A program made the translations under genes and the position numbers. Positions 42,032 to 52,194 of a DNA stretch of 58,361 bases are shown in pieces. This stretch comes from UBA4742 sp037138595 (GTDB lineage: Bacteria; Actinomycetota; Acidimicrobiia; Acidimicrobiales; Acidimicrobilacustridaceae), in assembly GCA_037138595.1 (NCBI GenBank), contig JBAXIB010000021.1:1-58361 (forward strand). The letters run 5' to 3'. The notes beneath the pieces are model-generated. The model had not been told where the DNA came from, did no database searches, and worked only from the letters and a program-made list of their open reading frames with translations. Numbering within the stretch: the first letter of the stretch is position 1; each line of letters begins with the position of its first letter.

Positions 42032-44233
42032 ATGCAACTCGACGTCGATCTCTCCGGCACTTGGCGTGTCGCCATTGCCGACGAAGGCAACCGTCGCAGC
42101 TACACCTCACCGGATTTCGATGATCAAGCTTGGGCATTGACGAGCGTCCCCGGGCACTGGCGATCAAACCCCACCTTTCGCAATGCCGATGGGCCGATAC
42201 TGCACCGCACCGCTTTCACTACTCCCCAACCCTTTGGTCCGGGATCGGGCGAAACGGCCGAGGATCGGCGCACCTGGCTTGTACTTGACGGCATCTTCTA
42301 TACCAGTGACGTCTGGCTCGATGGCACCTACTTAGGTGATACCGAGGGCTATTTTTTTCCCCACGCGTTCGAAATAACCGAAGCACTTTCCACCAGCAGC
42401 GAACACGCGCTTGGACTCGAAGTTGCCTGCCCGAGACCGGCTGACCTGACGTCCAAACGGAGTTTGACCGGCGAGTTCCAGCACAGCGACGTGCTCGCGA
42501 CAGACGCAAACCCCGGAGGGATTTGGCGGCCAGTGCGCCTCGAACAGTCGGGGCCAGTGCGCATTCTCCATTCAAGGGTGCGGTGTCGCGACATTGCCGA
42601 TGAGGCGGCGATAATCGCATTGCGAGTTGTGCTCGACACCGCCACTGCCACCCACGTCGATTTGGTGACGACGGTGACCCGTCGTGACGACCCCGACGAG
42701 TCGTTCACCATGCGCCATAAACAACCACTCGCCGCCGGTGAAAATCGGGTCGAGTGGGCAGTAACGATTCCGGAACCGAAGTTGTGGTGGCCTCATGCCC
42801 TCGGCGAACAACCGCTCTATGACGTCGTCATCGCGGTCTTCGACGAGAAAGGAGCGTTGAGCGACGAGCGGACTCGACCCACCGGGCTGCGAACCATTGA
42901 AGTTCGCGATTGGATTTGGTCGATCAATGGCGAGCGCCTATTTCTCAAAGGGGCTAACCAAGGTCCCATCCGTGCCGCTCTCGCTGAAGCCGAGTCCGCT
43001 GATTTCACGCGGGACGTCCATCTTGCTCGCGATGCTGGGCTCGACCTGCTACGCATCCACGCCCACGTCAGTCGACCCGAACTGTATGACGCCGCTGATG
43101 CGGCCGGGATGTTGTTATGGCAAGACTTGCCGTTGCAGTGGGGCTATAGCCGCACCGTGCGGCGACAAGCGCGGCGCCAAGCCCGCGAAGCGGTCGACCT
43201 GCTGGCCCACCATCCGTCTGTCATGGTCTGGTGCGGGCACAATTTGCCAATGGCGCTCGACGTCGAACCCGATGCCGTTTCGGATCGACGACGCCGTCGC
43301 CGGCTCATTGCAAAAGGCGTTGTCGCTCAGGTATTCCCCACTTGGAATCGGACGCTGCTTGATCGAGCCATCAAAAGCGTGCTCGAGACCGAAGACGGCA
43401 CGCGCCCTGTCATTGCCCATTCCGGGATGCTGCCCCATTTGCCTCAGCTCGACGGCACTGACAGTCACCTGTATTTCGGCTGGTACCACGGCGATGAGCG
43501 CGACCTGCCCGGTTTTCTCGCTCGCTGGCCGCGGATCGGCCGGTTCGTCAGCGAATTCGGTGCTCAAGCGGTGCCGGAATCCGATGACTTCATGGATCCG
43601 GATCGCTGGCCCGATTTGGACTGGTCGGGTCTCTCCCACAATCACGCACTCCAAAAGGCCATGTTCGACCGTTACGTTCCTCCCGCCGACTTCACGACCT
43701 ATGCCGATTGGAAGGCTGAGACGCAGCGTTATCAGGCCCGGGTCATTCGGTATCAAATCGAAACGCTGCGACGGCTGAAATATCAACCGACGGGCGGGTT
43801 CGCCCTCTACAGCTTTGCTGATTCCGGACCCGCGGTGAGCTGGTCGGTGCTTGACCATGAACGCGTCGGCAAGCCAGGCCTCGACGCGTTACGCGATGCA
43901 TGCCAACCGGTGATCATCGTGGCGGACCGGCCGCCCGAACATGTGCATCCCGGCGATCAACTGACGCTCGATATTCACGCGGTGAGCGATGCTCGACTCG
44001 ATTTTCACGACATCACAGTTCGGGCCGAACTCATGTGCGGGACCGATCAGTTGCAGGTTTGGACCTGGCAAGGCGACCTCCCGGCTGACTCATGTATCAG
44101 AATTGGGACTGTGACCTTCGACGTGCCCGAAACTGACCAGCCGATGGTTCTCGACCTGCGGCTCACTGGCCCCACTGTCACGGCCACCAATCGTTACGGC
44201 ACCTGGGTAATCAGCGGAGACCACGCCCATTAA
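42032..44233 (+). CDS. GH2-family beta-mannosidase/galactosidase-like protein lacking the acid/base glutamate
   Basis: A 733-residue protein in glycoside hydrolase family 2 order: jelly-roll domain (LSGTWRVAIADEG, DGIFYTSDVWLDGTYLGDTEGYFFPHAF), Ig-like domain, barrel (KGANQGP, LLRIHAHVSRPELYDAAD, LLWQDLPLQWGY) and C-terminal Ig-like domain. The nucleophile glutamate is kept (Glu508 in FVSEFGAQ). The acid/base glutamate, usually in W-x-G-x-N-E, is Leu405 (WCGHNLPM). Classical hydrolysis would be crippled; sugar binding or an unusual mechanism is possible. No signal peptide is seen, so it is cytoplasmic. It stands alone, 102 bases after the divergent PAS-GGDEF-EAL gene. Confidence 0.87.
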   Translation: MQLDVDLSGTWRVAIADEGNRRSYTSPDFDDQAWALTSVPGHWRSNPTFRNADGPILHRTAFTTPQPFGPGSGETAEDRRTWLVLDGIFYTSDVWLDGTYLGDTEGYFFPHAFEITEALSTSSEHALGLEVACPRPADLTSKRSLTGEFQHSDVLATDANPGGIWRPVRLEQSGPVRILHSRVRCRDIADEAAIIALRVVLDTATATHVDLVTTVTRRDDPDESFTMRHKQPLAAGENRVEWAVTIPEPKLWWPHALGEQPLYDVVIAVFDEKGALSDERTRPTGLRTIEVRDWIWSINGERLFLKGANQGPIRAALAEAESADFTRDVHLARDAGLDLLRIHAHVSRPELYDAADAAGMLLWQDLPLQWGYSRTVRRQARRQAREAVDLLAHHPSVMVWCGHNLPMALDVEPDAVSDRRRRRRLIAKGVVAQVFPTWNRTLLDRAIKSVLETEDGTRPVIAHSGMLPHLPQLDGTDSHLYFGWYHGDERDLPGFLARWPRIGRFVSEFGAQAVPESDDFMDPDRWPDLDWSGLSHNHALQKAMFDRYVPPADFTTYADWKAETQRYQARVIRYQIETLRRLKYQPTGGFALYSFADSGPAVSWSVLDHERVGKPGLDALRDACQPVIIVADRPPEHVHPGDQLTLDIHAVSDARLDFHDITVRAELMCGTDQLQVWTWQGDLPADSCIRIGTVTFDVPETDQPMVLDLRLTGPTVTATNRYGTWVISGDHAH

Positions 44234-44337
44234 CAACTCGTAGGTCGGTTCATCAGTAGCGCATTTATCGCCAGTCAGTTCGCACCATCGGGTCACCGGT
44301 GGTTAGTTTCTGCATCAGTTGATCGGGAGGTCAGATC

Positions 44338-45108
44338 GTGACAGCAACCCAGCAACCGGCGCCGTCGATTAGCCCGGATATCTCGGTTACCCCAACTCGC
44401 AAGCCGGCAGGTCGACGCAAGCCATTTTTCGTCGAACTTTGGCAAAGCGCAGTCGGAAAAAAATGGATCATGGCCGTAAGCGGCGTGGTTTTGATGTTGT
44501 TCGTGCTTGGTCATGCGGTTGGCAACCTCAAGATGTACCTCGGCGAGGAAGCGTTCAATCACTACAGCGATTTTTTGCGCCAAATCTTGGTGCCGATCTT
44601 GCCGCCGACGGTGTTTCTGTGGATCGTGCGCATCGGGATTATCGCCGCATTCGTGTTCCACATTTGGGCGGCAGCATCGCTCACCGCGATGAACCGCAAA
44701 GCCAATAAGCCATACGTGAGTCGTCGCGACTATTTGGCCGCCAACTTCGCCGCTCGCACCATGCGTTGGACCGGCATCATCATCGCGTTGTTCCTCATCT
44801 GGCACCTCGCCGACCTCACACTCGGCGTCCACCCGATTGCGCCCTCGGAATGGGCGCGCGGTGCTGCGTTCCAAAATGTTGTCGACAGCCTGCAACGAGG
44901 TGGTGTCGCATTGTTATATGTCATCGCCAACGTTGCGCTGGGCATTCACTTGTTTCATGCTTCATGGAGCTTGTTTCAAAGTCTCGGACTCAATAATCCG
45001 CGTTTTAATCGAGCTCGCAGGGTGTTCGCGACCTGCTTCGCCATCGTCGTAGCGGGCATCAACATCAGTTTCCCGATCATGATCCAAGCCGGCGTTGTCG
45101 GAGGGTGA
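44338..45108 (+). CDS. sdhC: Succinate dehydrogenase cytochrome b subunit (type B)
   Basis: A 256-residue membrane anchor with five membrane segments, the single-polypeptide type-B arrangement found with two-gene partners. Histidines that could bind haem lie in LFVLGHAVGNLKMY, AAFVFHIWAA, FLIWHLADL and LGIHLFHASW. It docks SdhAB to the membrane and passes electrons to menaquinone. GTG 44338 has GGGAGGT upstream. The stop overlaps a possible GTG of sdhA. Confidence 0.93.
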   Translation: MTATQQPAPSISPDISVTPTRKPAGRRKPFFVELWQSAVGKKWIMAVSGVVLMLFVLGHAVGNLKMYLGEEAFNHYSDFLRQILVPILPPTVFLWIVRIGIIAAFVFHIWAAASLTAMNRKANKPYVSRRDYLAANFAARTMRWTGIIIALFLIWHLADLTLGVHPIAPSEWARGAAFQNVVDSLQRGGVALLYVIANVALGIHLFHASWSLFQSLGLNNPRFNRARRVFATCFAIVVAGINISFPIMIQAGVVGG

Positions 45109-45119
45109 GGAACGAACAA

Positions 45120-47057
45120 ATGAGCAACAACGAAGCGGACCCACTTCTCAACGCGAAGTCCCCGACTGGCCCAATAGAAAAAAGTTGGGACAACCATAAA
45201 TTCGACATGAAGCTCGTGAACCCGGGCAACAAGCGCAAGTTCGAAGTCATCGTCGTCGGAACCGGACTCGCTGGTGCTTCGGCCGCGGCATCGATGGCTC
45301 AACTCGGCTATCAGGTCAAAGCATTCACCTTTCACGATTCGCCCCGCCGAGCGCACTCAATCGCCGCCCAAGGCGGCATCAACGCAGCCAAGAATTACCC
45401 CAACGATGGCGACAGCGTGCACCGACTCTTTTACGACACGGTCAAAGGCGGCGACTTCCGATCACGCGAAGCCAACGTCTATCGCTTAGCCCAAGTCAGC
45501 GTCGACATCATCGACCAATGCGTCGCTCAAGGCGTGCCGTTCGCCCGCGAATACGGTGGGCTGCTCGACAACCGCTCGTTCGGTGGCGCGCAGGTCAGCC
45601 GCACGTTCTATGCCCGAGGCCAAACCGGCCAGCAGTTGCTGCTAGGGGCGTATCAGGCCCTCGAGCAACAAGTCTCGCTGGGCAACGTCACCATGCACAC
45701 CAAGACCGAAATGCTTGACGTGGTGGTAAAAGATGGTGCCGCATGTGGAATCGTCACCCGCGATCTCGTTACCGGCGAAATCGCATCGCACGCAGCTCAC
45801 GCAGTCGTGCTCGCCACCGGCGGATACAGCAATGTGTATTACCTATCGACCAATGCGATGAACTGCAACGCCACTGCCGCCTGGCGAGCACACAAAAAAG
45901 GCGCTCTCTTCGCGAATCCCTGTTTTACCCAAATCCACCCGACGTGCATTCCGAGCAGTGACGAGTTTCAATCCAAGCTCACGCTGATGTCGGAGTCGCT
46001 ACGAAATGACGGACGCATTTGGGTTCCCAAGAAACCCGACGACACTCGCTCGCCCGATTTAATCCCTGACGAGGAGCGCGACTACTTCCTCGAACGCAAA
46101 TACCCTGCATTCGGCAATCTTGTGCCCCGAGATGTCGCGAGTCGCAACGCCAAAACCATGGTCGACACTGGATTTGGTGTCGGTCCGCTAAAGAACTCCG
46201 TTTATCTCGATTTCGCAGGAGCCATCGAGCGACTCGGTGCTGATGTTATTAGCGAGCGTTACGGCAATCTTTTCGACATGTATCAGCGCATCACCGACGA
46301 AAACCCCTACAAAGTTCCGATGCGTATTTATCCCGCCGTTCACTACACCATGGGTGGACTGTGGGTTGACTACAACCTCATGACAACCGTTCCGGGCCTG
46401 TACGCCATCGGTGAAGCGAACTTCGCCGATCAAGGTGCCAACCGGCTCGGCGCATCCGCGCTTATGCAGGGTCTGGCAGATGGCTATTTCGTGTTGCCCT
46501 ACACGATCGGCGATTACCTTTCCGGACTTCTCGGGACCAAGCCGGTGCCAACCGATGACGCTGAATTCGTTGCGGCCGAAAACGCGCTCGTGGCTGAAAC
46601 CGAGAAATGGTTGGCGGTCGGAGGAACCAAGTCGGTTGACCATTACCACCGTGAGCTCGGCAAGATCATGTGGGACTACTGCGGTATGGCCCGCGACCGC
46701 GCCGGCCTCGAAAAGGCCATTGCTGCAATCATCGCATTGCGATCCGAATTTGAGACCAACGTGCGAGTCCTCGGATCGTCCGACACCGTGAATCAGTCGC
46801 TGGAGAAAGTCCAACGAGTAGCTGACTTCTTTGACCTCGGCGAACTCATGTGTCGCGACGCGCTGATGCGAGAAGAAAGCTGCGGCGGACATTTCCGCGT
46901 GGAGCACCAAACCCCTGAAGGCGAAGCCCAACGCAATGACGATGAATTCGCATTCGTCGGGGCCTGGGAGTGGCTCGGTCGCGATACGCCACAAGCGCTG
47001 CATAAAGAACCACTCGAGTTCGACTATGTCCACCTCACCCAGCGGAGCTACAAGTGA
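45120..47057 (+). CDS. sdhA: Succinate dehydrogenase flavoprotein subunit
   Basis: A 645-residue flavoprotein that oxidises succinate to fumarate. FAD binding is seen in VIVVGTGLAGASAAASM, the flavinylation histidine in RRAHSIAAQGGINAAKN, the substrate histidine/arginine region in VHYTMGGLWVDYN and the second FAD-binding stretch in GANRLGASALMQGLADG. ATG 45120 has TGAGGA upstream; GTG 45105, overlapping the sdhC stop, would add five residues. The stop overlaps sdhB (GTGA). Confidence 0.95.
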   Translation: MSNNEADPLLNAKSPTGPIEKSWDNHKFDMKLVNPGNKRKFEVIVVGTGLAGASAAASMAQLGYQVKAFTFHDSPRRAHSIAAQGGINAAKNYPNDGDSVHRLFYDTVKGGDFRSREANVYRLAQVSVDIIDQCVAQGVPFAREYGGLLDNRSFGGAQVSRTFYARGQTGQQLLLGAYQALEQQVSLGNVTMHTKTEMLDVVVKDGAACGIVTRDLVTGEIASHAAHAVVLATGGYSNVYYLSTNAMNCNATAAWRAHKKGALFANPCFTQIHPTCIPSSDEFQSKLTLMSESLRNDGRIWVPKKPDDTRSPDLIPDEERDYFLERKYPAFGNLVPRDVASRNAKTMVDTGFGVGPLKNSVYLDFAGAIERLGADVISERYGNLFDMYQRITDENPYKVPMRIYPAVHYTMGGLWVDYNLMTTVPGLYAIGEANFADQGANRLGASALMQGLADGYFVLPYTIGDYLSGLLGTKPVPTDDAEFVAAENALVAETEKWLAVGGTKSVDHYHRELGKIMWDYCGMARDRAGLEKAIAAIIALRSEFETNVRVLGSSDTVNQSLEKVQRVADFFDLGELMCRDALMREESCGGHFRVEHQTPEGEAQRNDDEFAFVGAWEWLGRDTPQALHKEPLEFDYVHLTQRSYK

Positions 47058-47818
47058 ATCTGCACCTCAAGATCTGGCGTCAGGAAAACGCGTCGGCGAA
47101 TGGCCGATTCGAAAATTACGAAGCAGCCGACATCAAAGACGACATGTCATTTTTGGAGATGCTCGACGTCGTGAACGAAAAATTGATCGGTGACGGTTAC
47201 GAACCAATCGTGTTCGATAGTGATTGTCGAGAAGGCATCTGTGGCACCTGCGGAATCATGATTAATGGACAAGCACATGGGCCCCAAAAAGGAACCGCCA
47301 CGTGCCAGCTCCATATGCGCAAGTTTCACGACGGCGAAACAATCACCATCGAACCATTTCGAGCTGCCTCGTTCCCCGTCATTCGCGACTTGATGGTCGA
47401 TCGCAGCCCGCTTGATGCAATCATCCAAGCCGGCGGCTATATCTCAGCCAATACCGGAGCCGCGCAGGACGCAAACAGCATTCAGATTCCTAAAAATGCC
47501 GCCGACGCTGCCATGGATGCCGCCGCGTGCATTGGATGTGGTGCCTGCGTGGCGGCGTGTCCCAACAGCGCCGGTCAATTGTTCACCGCCGCCAAGATCG
47601 GCCATCTCAATTTGCTTCCCCAGGGCCAAGCGGAACGATGGAGTCGTACCGAGAACATGGTCGACACCATGGAACAGTTCTTCGGATCGTGCACGAACTA
47701 CGGGGAATGCCAAGAGGCATGCCCGAAGGAAATCAGCATCGATTTCATCGCGTACATGAACCGCGATTACGTCAAGGCCAAGATCAAGAACCGCAAGCTC
47801 ATCGGTCAAGACAACTAG
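47054..47818 (+). CDS. sdhB: Succinate dehydrogenase iron-sulfur subunit
   Basis: A 254-residue protein that carries electrons from SdhA to SdhC. The [2Fe-2S] ligands are in DCREGICGTCGIM and a later Cys in TATCQL, the [4Fe-4S] ligands in CIGCGACVAACP, and the third cluster in CTNYGECQEACPK. Its GTG overlaps the sdhA stop, completing a tightly coupled sdhCAB operon. Confidence 0.95.
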   Translation: MNLHLKIWRQENASANGRFENYEAADIKDDMSFLEMLDVVNEKLIGDGYEPIVFDSDCREGICGTCGIMINGQAHGPQKGTATCQLHMRKFHDGETITIEPFRAASFPVIRDLMVDRSPLDAIIQAGGYISANTGAAQDANSIQIPKNAADAAMDAAACIGCGACVAACPNSAGQLFTAAKIGHLNLLPQGQAERWSRTENMVDTMEQFFGSCTNYGECQEACPKEISIDFIAYMNRDYVKAKIKNRKLIGQDN

Positions 47819-47845
47819 CTACTGGCGACGAACAATCGAATTCGA

Positions 47846-49042
47846 TTAGTTGCGGAGTACCTGCGACCACGGTTGGTCTTTATCGGTACGCGGTTCGCCG
47901 GGCAACCCCAACACCCGCTCGCCCAAAATGTTTCGCTGAATCTCTGAGGTGCCGCCTTCGATGGAATTGGCACGCGATCGTAGGAACATCTTGCGAGATG
48001 ATCCCGGAGGACCAACAAGCCCTAATTGTTCGGTGCGGCGATTCGTATAGTCGAATCCCACCATGGCATCGGCACCAATAAGCTCGACACACAAGTTGTA
48101 AATGCGTTTGTTCACCTCCGCGAACATGAGCTTGGCGATCGAACCTTCAGGTCCAGGGTTGCCAATGCGTTGCGCTTGACCGGCACGAATGTTGGTCAAG
48201 CGCAGAACCTCGGCTTCAATCCAAACATTCATCAGTCGGTCTCGAGCAACAGCGGAGCGATCACCAGGCTCCTCGGTCCAGATCCGAACCGCTTCGGCAA
48301 TCGCTCCTGAACCCCGACCAGGCGGACCAGAGCCACCGCCGATTGTCGTCCGCTCATTCATCAGCGTGGTCATCGCAACCCGCCAGCCATCCCCGACATC
48401 GCCAATGCGATCAGCATCGGGAACACGAACCTCGGTGAGGTACACCTCATTGAACTCGGCCTCGCCAGTCATCTGCCGTAACGGCCGCACTTCAACACCG
48501 GGCGCATGCATATCGAGCGCAAAGTAAGTCATGCCCTTGTGTTTCGGCGCCTCCGGATCGGTACGCGCCACCAACATGCCACGATCGGCGATATGGGCCA
48601 GCGTATTCCAGACTTTTTGACCCGAAATCACCCATTCGTCGCCGTCGCGCACCGCTTTGGCGGCGAGACCAGCAAGATCTGAACCGGCACCAGGCTCGCT
48701 GAACAATTGGCACCACGCTTCTTCGCCGGTGAACATCGCTCGCAAGAGGCGAACCCGCTGTTCGTCGTCACCGTGGGTAACAACCGTTGGACCAGCCATC
48801 GCCAATCCGAAAAACTCGCGAGACCCCTGCGGCGCGACTCCAGCCGACCGCAGTCGTCGCTCAACCTCACCCTGCAACTTCGGTGGTGCGCCTAATCCGC
48901 CGAAGCCTTCCGGAAAATGGACCCAGGCCAAACCAAGGTCGTATTGACGACCTCGGAATTCGACGTAGTCGGTCGTTGATGGATCGAGTTCAGCCAATAG
49001 CTGATCGACTCGCTGACTCACAATGGTTTCGATTTCGGTCAC
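47846..49042 (-). CDS. Acyl-CoA dehydrogenase
   Basis: A 398-residue acyl-CoA dehydrogenase of FAD-dependent type. FAD and substrate contacts are seen in CQLFSEPGAGSDLAGLAAKA, EWVISGQKVWNTLAH, NERTTIGGG and the C-terminal EGGTSEIQRNILGER. The latter is the common catalytic-side motif of the family. Substrate unknown. It converges on sdhB at 27 bases. The start is GTG. Confidence 0.92.
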   Translation of the reverse strand: MTEIETIVSQRVDQLLAELDPSTTDYVEFRGRQYDLGLAWVHFPEGFGGLGAPPKLQGEVERRLRSAGVAPQGSREFFGLAMAGPTVVTHGDDEQRVRLLRAMFTGEEAWCQLFSEPGAGSDLAGLAAKAVRDGDEWVISGQKVWNTLAHIADRGMLVARTDPEAPKHKGMTYFALDMHAPGVEVRPLRQMTGEAEFNEVYLTEVRVPDADRIGDVGDGWRVAMTTLMNERTTIGGGSGPPGRGSGAIAEAVRIWTEEPGDRSAVARDRLMNVWIEAEVLRLTNIRAGQAQRIGNPGPEGSIAKLMFAEVNKRIYNLCVELIGADAMVGFDYTNRRTEQLGLVGPPGSSRKMFLRSRANSIEGGTSEIQRNILGERVLGLPGEPRTDKDQPWSQVLRN

Positions 49043-49138
49043 GTCCGAAAGCGTAGATGAAGCCCGGCCGCCGACAAGATTTCACTTCGGCAATGACTCA
49101 GACCAGCGCCTCAGACCAGCGGGCAGCGTGTCAAGCCG

Positions 49139-50485
49139 TCAGCGGAGCGGCCACGAGGTCAGGTGCCAACAGCCTCGCCCACTGGCCTTAGCCTGGTAGA
49201 GCGCTTGATCAGCCGATTCAACTAATTCATCCACGCCGGCTTGACCGGCGAGCGCAGTGGCGATCCCGACGCTGGCACCCAACATGACTGCGGTGTCATC
49301 GTTGACGAACACTTGGCTGATCGAATGAACCAATCGATCAGCAATCATCGTCGCCCATGCATCGTCTTCGACCCCGAGACACAACACTGCGAACTCGTCG
49401 CCGCCGAGGCGCGCCACGAAGTCGGTCGGACGCACTACCGCCCGGATTCTCTGCGCCACTTCACTCAACACAAGATCGCCAAAGCGATGGCCGTAGGTAT
49501 CGTTCACCGCTTTGAATCCATCGAGGTCGACATACATAACGGCATAGCGTTCGGTCGGGCCGAGTTGACTGATCAACTCCAGTGCCGTCCAAAATCCCGA
49601 CCGATTCGCGAGTCCGGTCAGTCCATCAGTGAAGGCGGCTCGCTCAAGTTCGGTCACATTTCGTCGCCACGCCAAAATCAGCGTCAACATGCGCGCCATT
49701 GTCGTCAAGGCATATCGATGTGAACTCGAAACTGAGCCGTCGACGCGGCCCCAGGAAACAATCACCGCCGAACCGCCGGTGAGCGGGTCAGCGACTGGAA
49801 TCGCTCGACACTCCGCCATCGCCGATTCTTGGGCTAGCACTCGCAAGGCATCGGGAAAGTCTGTGACATCGACCAACACTTCGACGCCTCGCTCAGCGGC
49901 AAGGTCCCATGGGGAATCGCCACCGCCTGCTTCGCCGAGTTTGCAGGCCGTCGGCGTGCCGACCCAGCGAGGCGAACCGTCGTCATCAACGAAAAAGACT
50001 GCGTAATGCTCGAGCGGCTGGCGCCACAATCCGAGCTCAGGCAGCAACCCAATAATCGCCGTCGGCGACTTGCTGGCACTCAAGAGTTCCATGATGCGCG
50101 ATTGAAGGTCTTGGTCGCCCGAGTACCTACCGACCAAGAGGAGATGCCCTTCATTGGGCGCAGGCAGGCTCGACGCGGAAAATTCGAGCGGCAGCCATTC
50201 GCCAGTCGACTGCCGAGTTCGATACACCGCCGGAGGCGCCAACACGTCCAACTGCACATCGAGTAGCGACTCGATAATTGCAAGCCCCATCTCTAATTCA
50301 TCAGGATGCAGGAAGTCGGCAATGCTGTGTCCGACAACTGCATTGTGTTGCTCACGCACGGCAAGTAAAGCGTTGGCGTTCGCGTACACAATCGTTCCCA
50401 TCGAATCGATGACAATCACGATGTCGGACATCGCATCGAAGACCGCGCTTTTCCAGCTTCCAGACTGACGTTCGATGTCTGACAT
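49139..50485 (-). CDS. PAS-GGDEF diguanylate cyclase
   Basis: A 448-residue cytoplasmic protein: an N-terminal PAS domain (FDAMSDIVIVIDSMGTIVY), a middle region that may be a GAF-like sensor (RYALTTMARMLTLI in its final helix), and a C-terminal GGDEF domain (FTDGLTGLANRSGF, YVDLDGFKAVNDTYGH, ARLGGDEFAVLCLG). The active site is intact, so it should make cyclic di-GMP. It is thus a functional counterpart to the EAL protein at 40235. ATG 50485 is chosen; the longer frame overlaps the dedA gene. Four bases separate it from dedA. Confidence 0.88.
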   Translation of the reverse strand: MSDIERQSGSWKSAVFDAMSDIVIVIDSMGTIVYANANALLAVREQHNAVVGHSIADFLHPDELEMGLAIIESLLDVQLDVLAPPAVYRTRQSTGEWLPLEFSASSLPAPNEGHLLLVGRYSGDQDLQSRIMELLSASKSPTAIIGLLPELGLWRQPLEHYAVFFVDDDGSPRWVGTPTACKLGEAGGGDSPWDLAAERGVEVLVDVTDFPDALRVLAQESAMAECRAIPVADPLTGGSAVIVSWGRVDGSVSSSHRYALTTMARMLTLILAWRRNVTELERAAFTDGLTGLANRSGFWTALELISQLGPTERYAVMYVDLDGFKAVNDTYGHRFGDLVLSEVAQRIRAVVRPTDFVARLGGDEFAVLCLGVEDDAWATMIADRLVHSISQVFVNDDTAVMLGASVGIATALAGQAGVDELVESADQALYQAKASGRGCWHLTSWPLR

Positions 50486-50489
50486 TTGA

Positions 50490-51128
50490 CTAGCCGTCGA
50501 CGGCGTCGGAACCGCGCCGGTGACGCAAATACTCGACGGCAAACGGAACCAACGACAGCGCGACGATGACCACGATGACGTAGTCAAGGTTCTGGCCGAT
50601 AGCCGGGAACGACTTACCGAGCGCCCAACCCAACGTAAGCATCACAATTGTCCATGCCAGTCCGCCGATGATGTTGTAGATCACGAACGTGCGGTACTTC
50701 ATATTCGATGCGCCGGCGACAATCGGTGCGAAGGTGCGAACGATCGGCGTGAAACGAGCCAGGATGATGGTCTTGGACCCGTGACGCTCAAAGAACTCCT
50801 CGGCCTGACGCAAGTATTTTTGTTTGAACAAGCGAGAGTCAGGGCGATTGAACAGCGGCGGACCGACCTTCTTGCCGAATGCGTAGCCAACTTGGTCCCC
50901 CGCGATAGCCGCAACCGCGCAGCCAACAATCAGGTAGGGCAACGGGGGTAGGTAGTTTCCCGATAACAACCCGGCCGTAAACAGCAACGAATCACCGGGT
51001 AAGAAAAACCCGATCATCAGCCCCGACTCGGCAAAAACGATGCCGAGCACCACGAACAACGCGATACCGCCAAGTGCTTTGAGTCGGTCTTCAGTGTGGA
51101 AAATATCAGCGATGATGACGGGGAGCAT
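50490..51128 (-). CDS. DedA/SNARE-associated family membrane protein
   Basis: A 212-residue membrane protein of the DedA family, thought to move undecaprenyl phosphate or other lipids across the membrane. Family motifs are present: FAESGLMIGFFLPGDSLLF near the N-terminus, GDQVGYAFGKKVG, and ILARFTPIVRTFAPIVAGAS with the two conserved arginines. It has about five hydrophobic segments. It probably shares a transcript with the PAS-GGDEF gene. Confidence 0.92.
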   Translation of the reverse strand: MLPVIIADIFHTEDRLKALGGIALFVVLGIVFAESGLMIGFFLPGDSLLFTAGLLSGNYLPPLPYLIVGCAVAAIAGDQVGYAFGKKVGPPLFNRPDSRLFKQKYLRQAEEFFERHGSKTIILARFTPIVRTFAPIVAGASNMKYRTFVIYNIIGGLAWTIVMLTLGWALGKSFPAIGQNLDYVIVVIVALSLVPFAVEYLRHRRGSDAVDG

Positions 51129-51152
51129 CGCGAGAGACTAGTGGCCCGCCGG

Positions 51153-52121
51153 TCAAGATTCGGGTACGCGAAACGGCGGTTGATTGAACTCGATCCAACC
51201 GATGCCGCTTCGGCCATCGGCCGCGCTGAACTGGGCCATCGCCCGTGGGAATCGAGCAAATTCGCCGTCGGGTGACTCCAGCAGCACGGGCGACCACCCG
51301 AGTGGCTCAACCGAAAACGCAAGTCCATTGACGACCAGATCGGCTGAAGTCGGGATCTCATCGGCCCCGAGGACTGGTACCGCTTCGAATTGTTCGATGA
51401 CTTGCACCCCGCCTGACGGAGGCTGCCAATACCCCACCGAATACTGCGAGGCAGGCAGGATGGTCACGGCATGGATACGCGTTCCATCGTCAAGGCGAAA
51501 TGCGGTCCAGCACCACGCGGGATTCCACCAATCGCGAACGCCCCACGAATGATCTCGCTGGCCCGGACCTTCGAACTCGATCCGTTCATCGCCAATCAGG
51601 ATCTCGCCATGCACTCGACAGGGGATTTCGTAACGATCCACCACCGCTGGCCAGAGGAACGGCGTACCGTCGGTCTCCCATTCGAGGTCAAACCCAAGTG
51701 CAGTCGGGTCGCCCCGAAGACCGTGGTAGGTCTGCCCAGGATCGTCAAGGGTTACCCCAAACGCTTCGAGCCCCAAGGTGAAACGCTCCAACGGCTCAGG
51801 CACGTGATGGTCAGCCCATAATCCATCGCTTCGAATCTCCAGCGACTCATACGACTTCGGGAACGGCACCGCGTTATCAATCACCGTGACCAACTTGCGG
51901 TCTCGGCCGACGATGCAAGCCCAATACCAAATCACGCCAAGATTCGGGTAACGACCAACTCGCACATAGCCGCCAATCGACCCGTCATCGGCAGTGAAAT
52001 CCAAGTAGTACGACTCGTTCCACAGCAGCTCGGGTCCAGCTGGATGATTGCCTTCGTCCCTGGGATCGACCGGGCCGTAGGGAAAATCTTCGACATTCGT
52101 CGGATCAGCAGGGCTCGTCAC
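51153..52121 (-). CDS. DUF7064/DUF7065-like protein
   Basis: A 322-residue beta-rich soluble protein. It has the pattern I associate with DUF7064-type proteins: NESYYLDFTADDGSIGGYVRVG, YWACIVG, EFEGPGQRDHSWGVRDWW and WCWTAFRLDDGTRIHAV. Such proteins often lie near lipid, steroid or aromatic catabolic genes, which is the case here; the fold resembles hydroxyneurosporene-synthase/lipocalin types. No reaction is known to me. GTG 52121 has GAGG upstream; the longer open frame is antisense to the next gene. Confidence 0.72.
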   Translation of the reverse strand: MTSPADPTNVEDFPYGPVDPRDEGNHPAGPELLWNESYYLDFTADDGSIGGYVRVGRYPNLGVIWYWACIVGRDRKLVTVIDNAVPFPKSYESLEIRSDGLWADHHVPEPLERFTLGLEAFGVTLDDPGQTYHGLRGDPTALGFDLEWETDGTPFLWPAVVDRYEIPCRVHGEILIGDERIEFEGPGQRDHSWGVRDWWNPAWCWTAFRLDDGTRIHAVTILPASQYSVGYWQPPSGGVQVIEQFEAVPVLGADEIPTSADLVVNGLAFSVEPLGWSPVLLESPDGEFARFPRAMAQFSAADGRSGIGWIEFNQPPFRVPES

Positions 52122-52194
52122 AACCTCAATCTTCGCAGCAATCGCGACAAGGTGTCTATCCTGTCGAAAGTCATGTCCAATAGGGGGAAACAAC

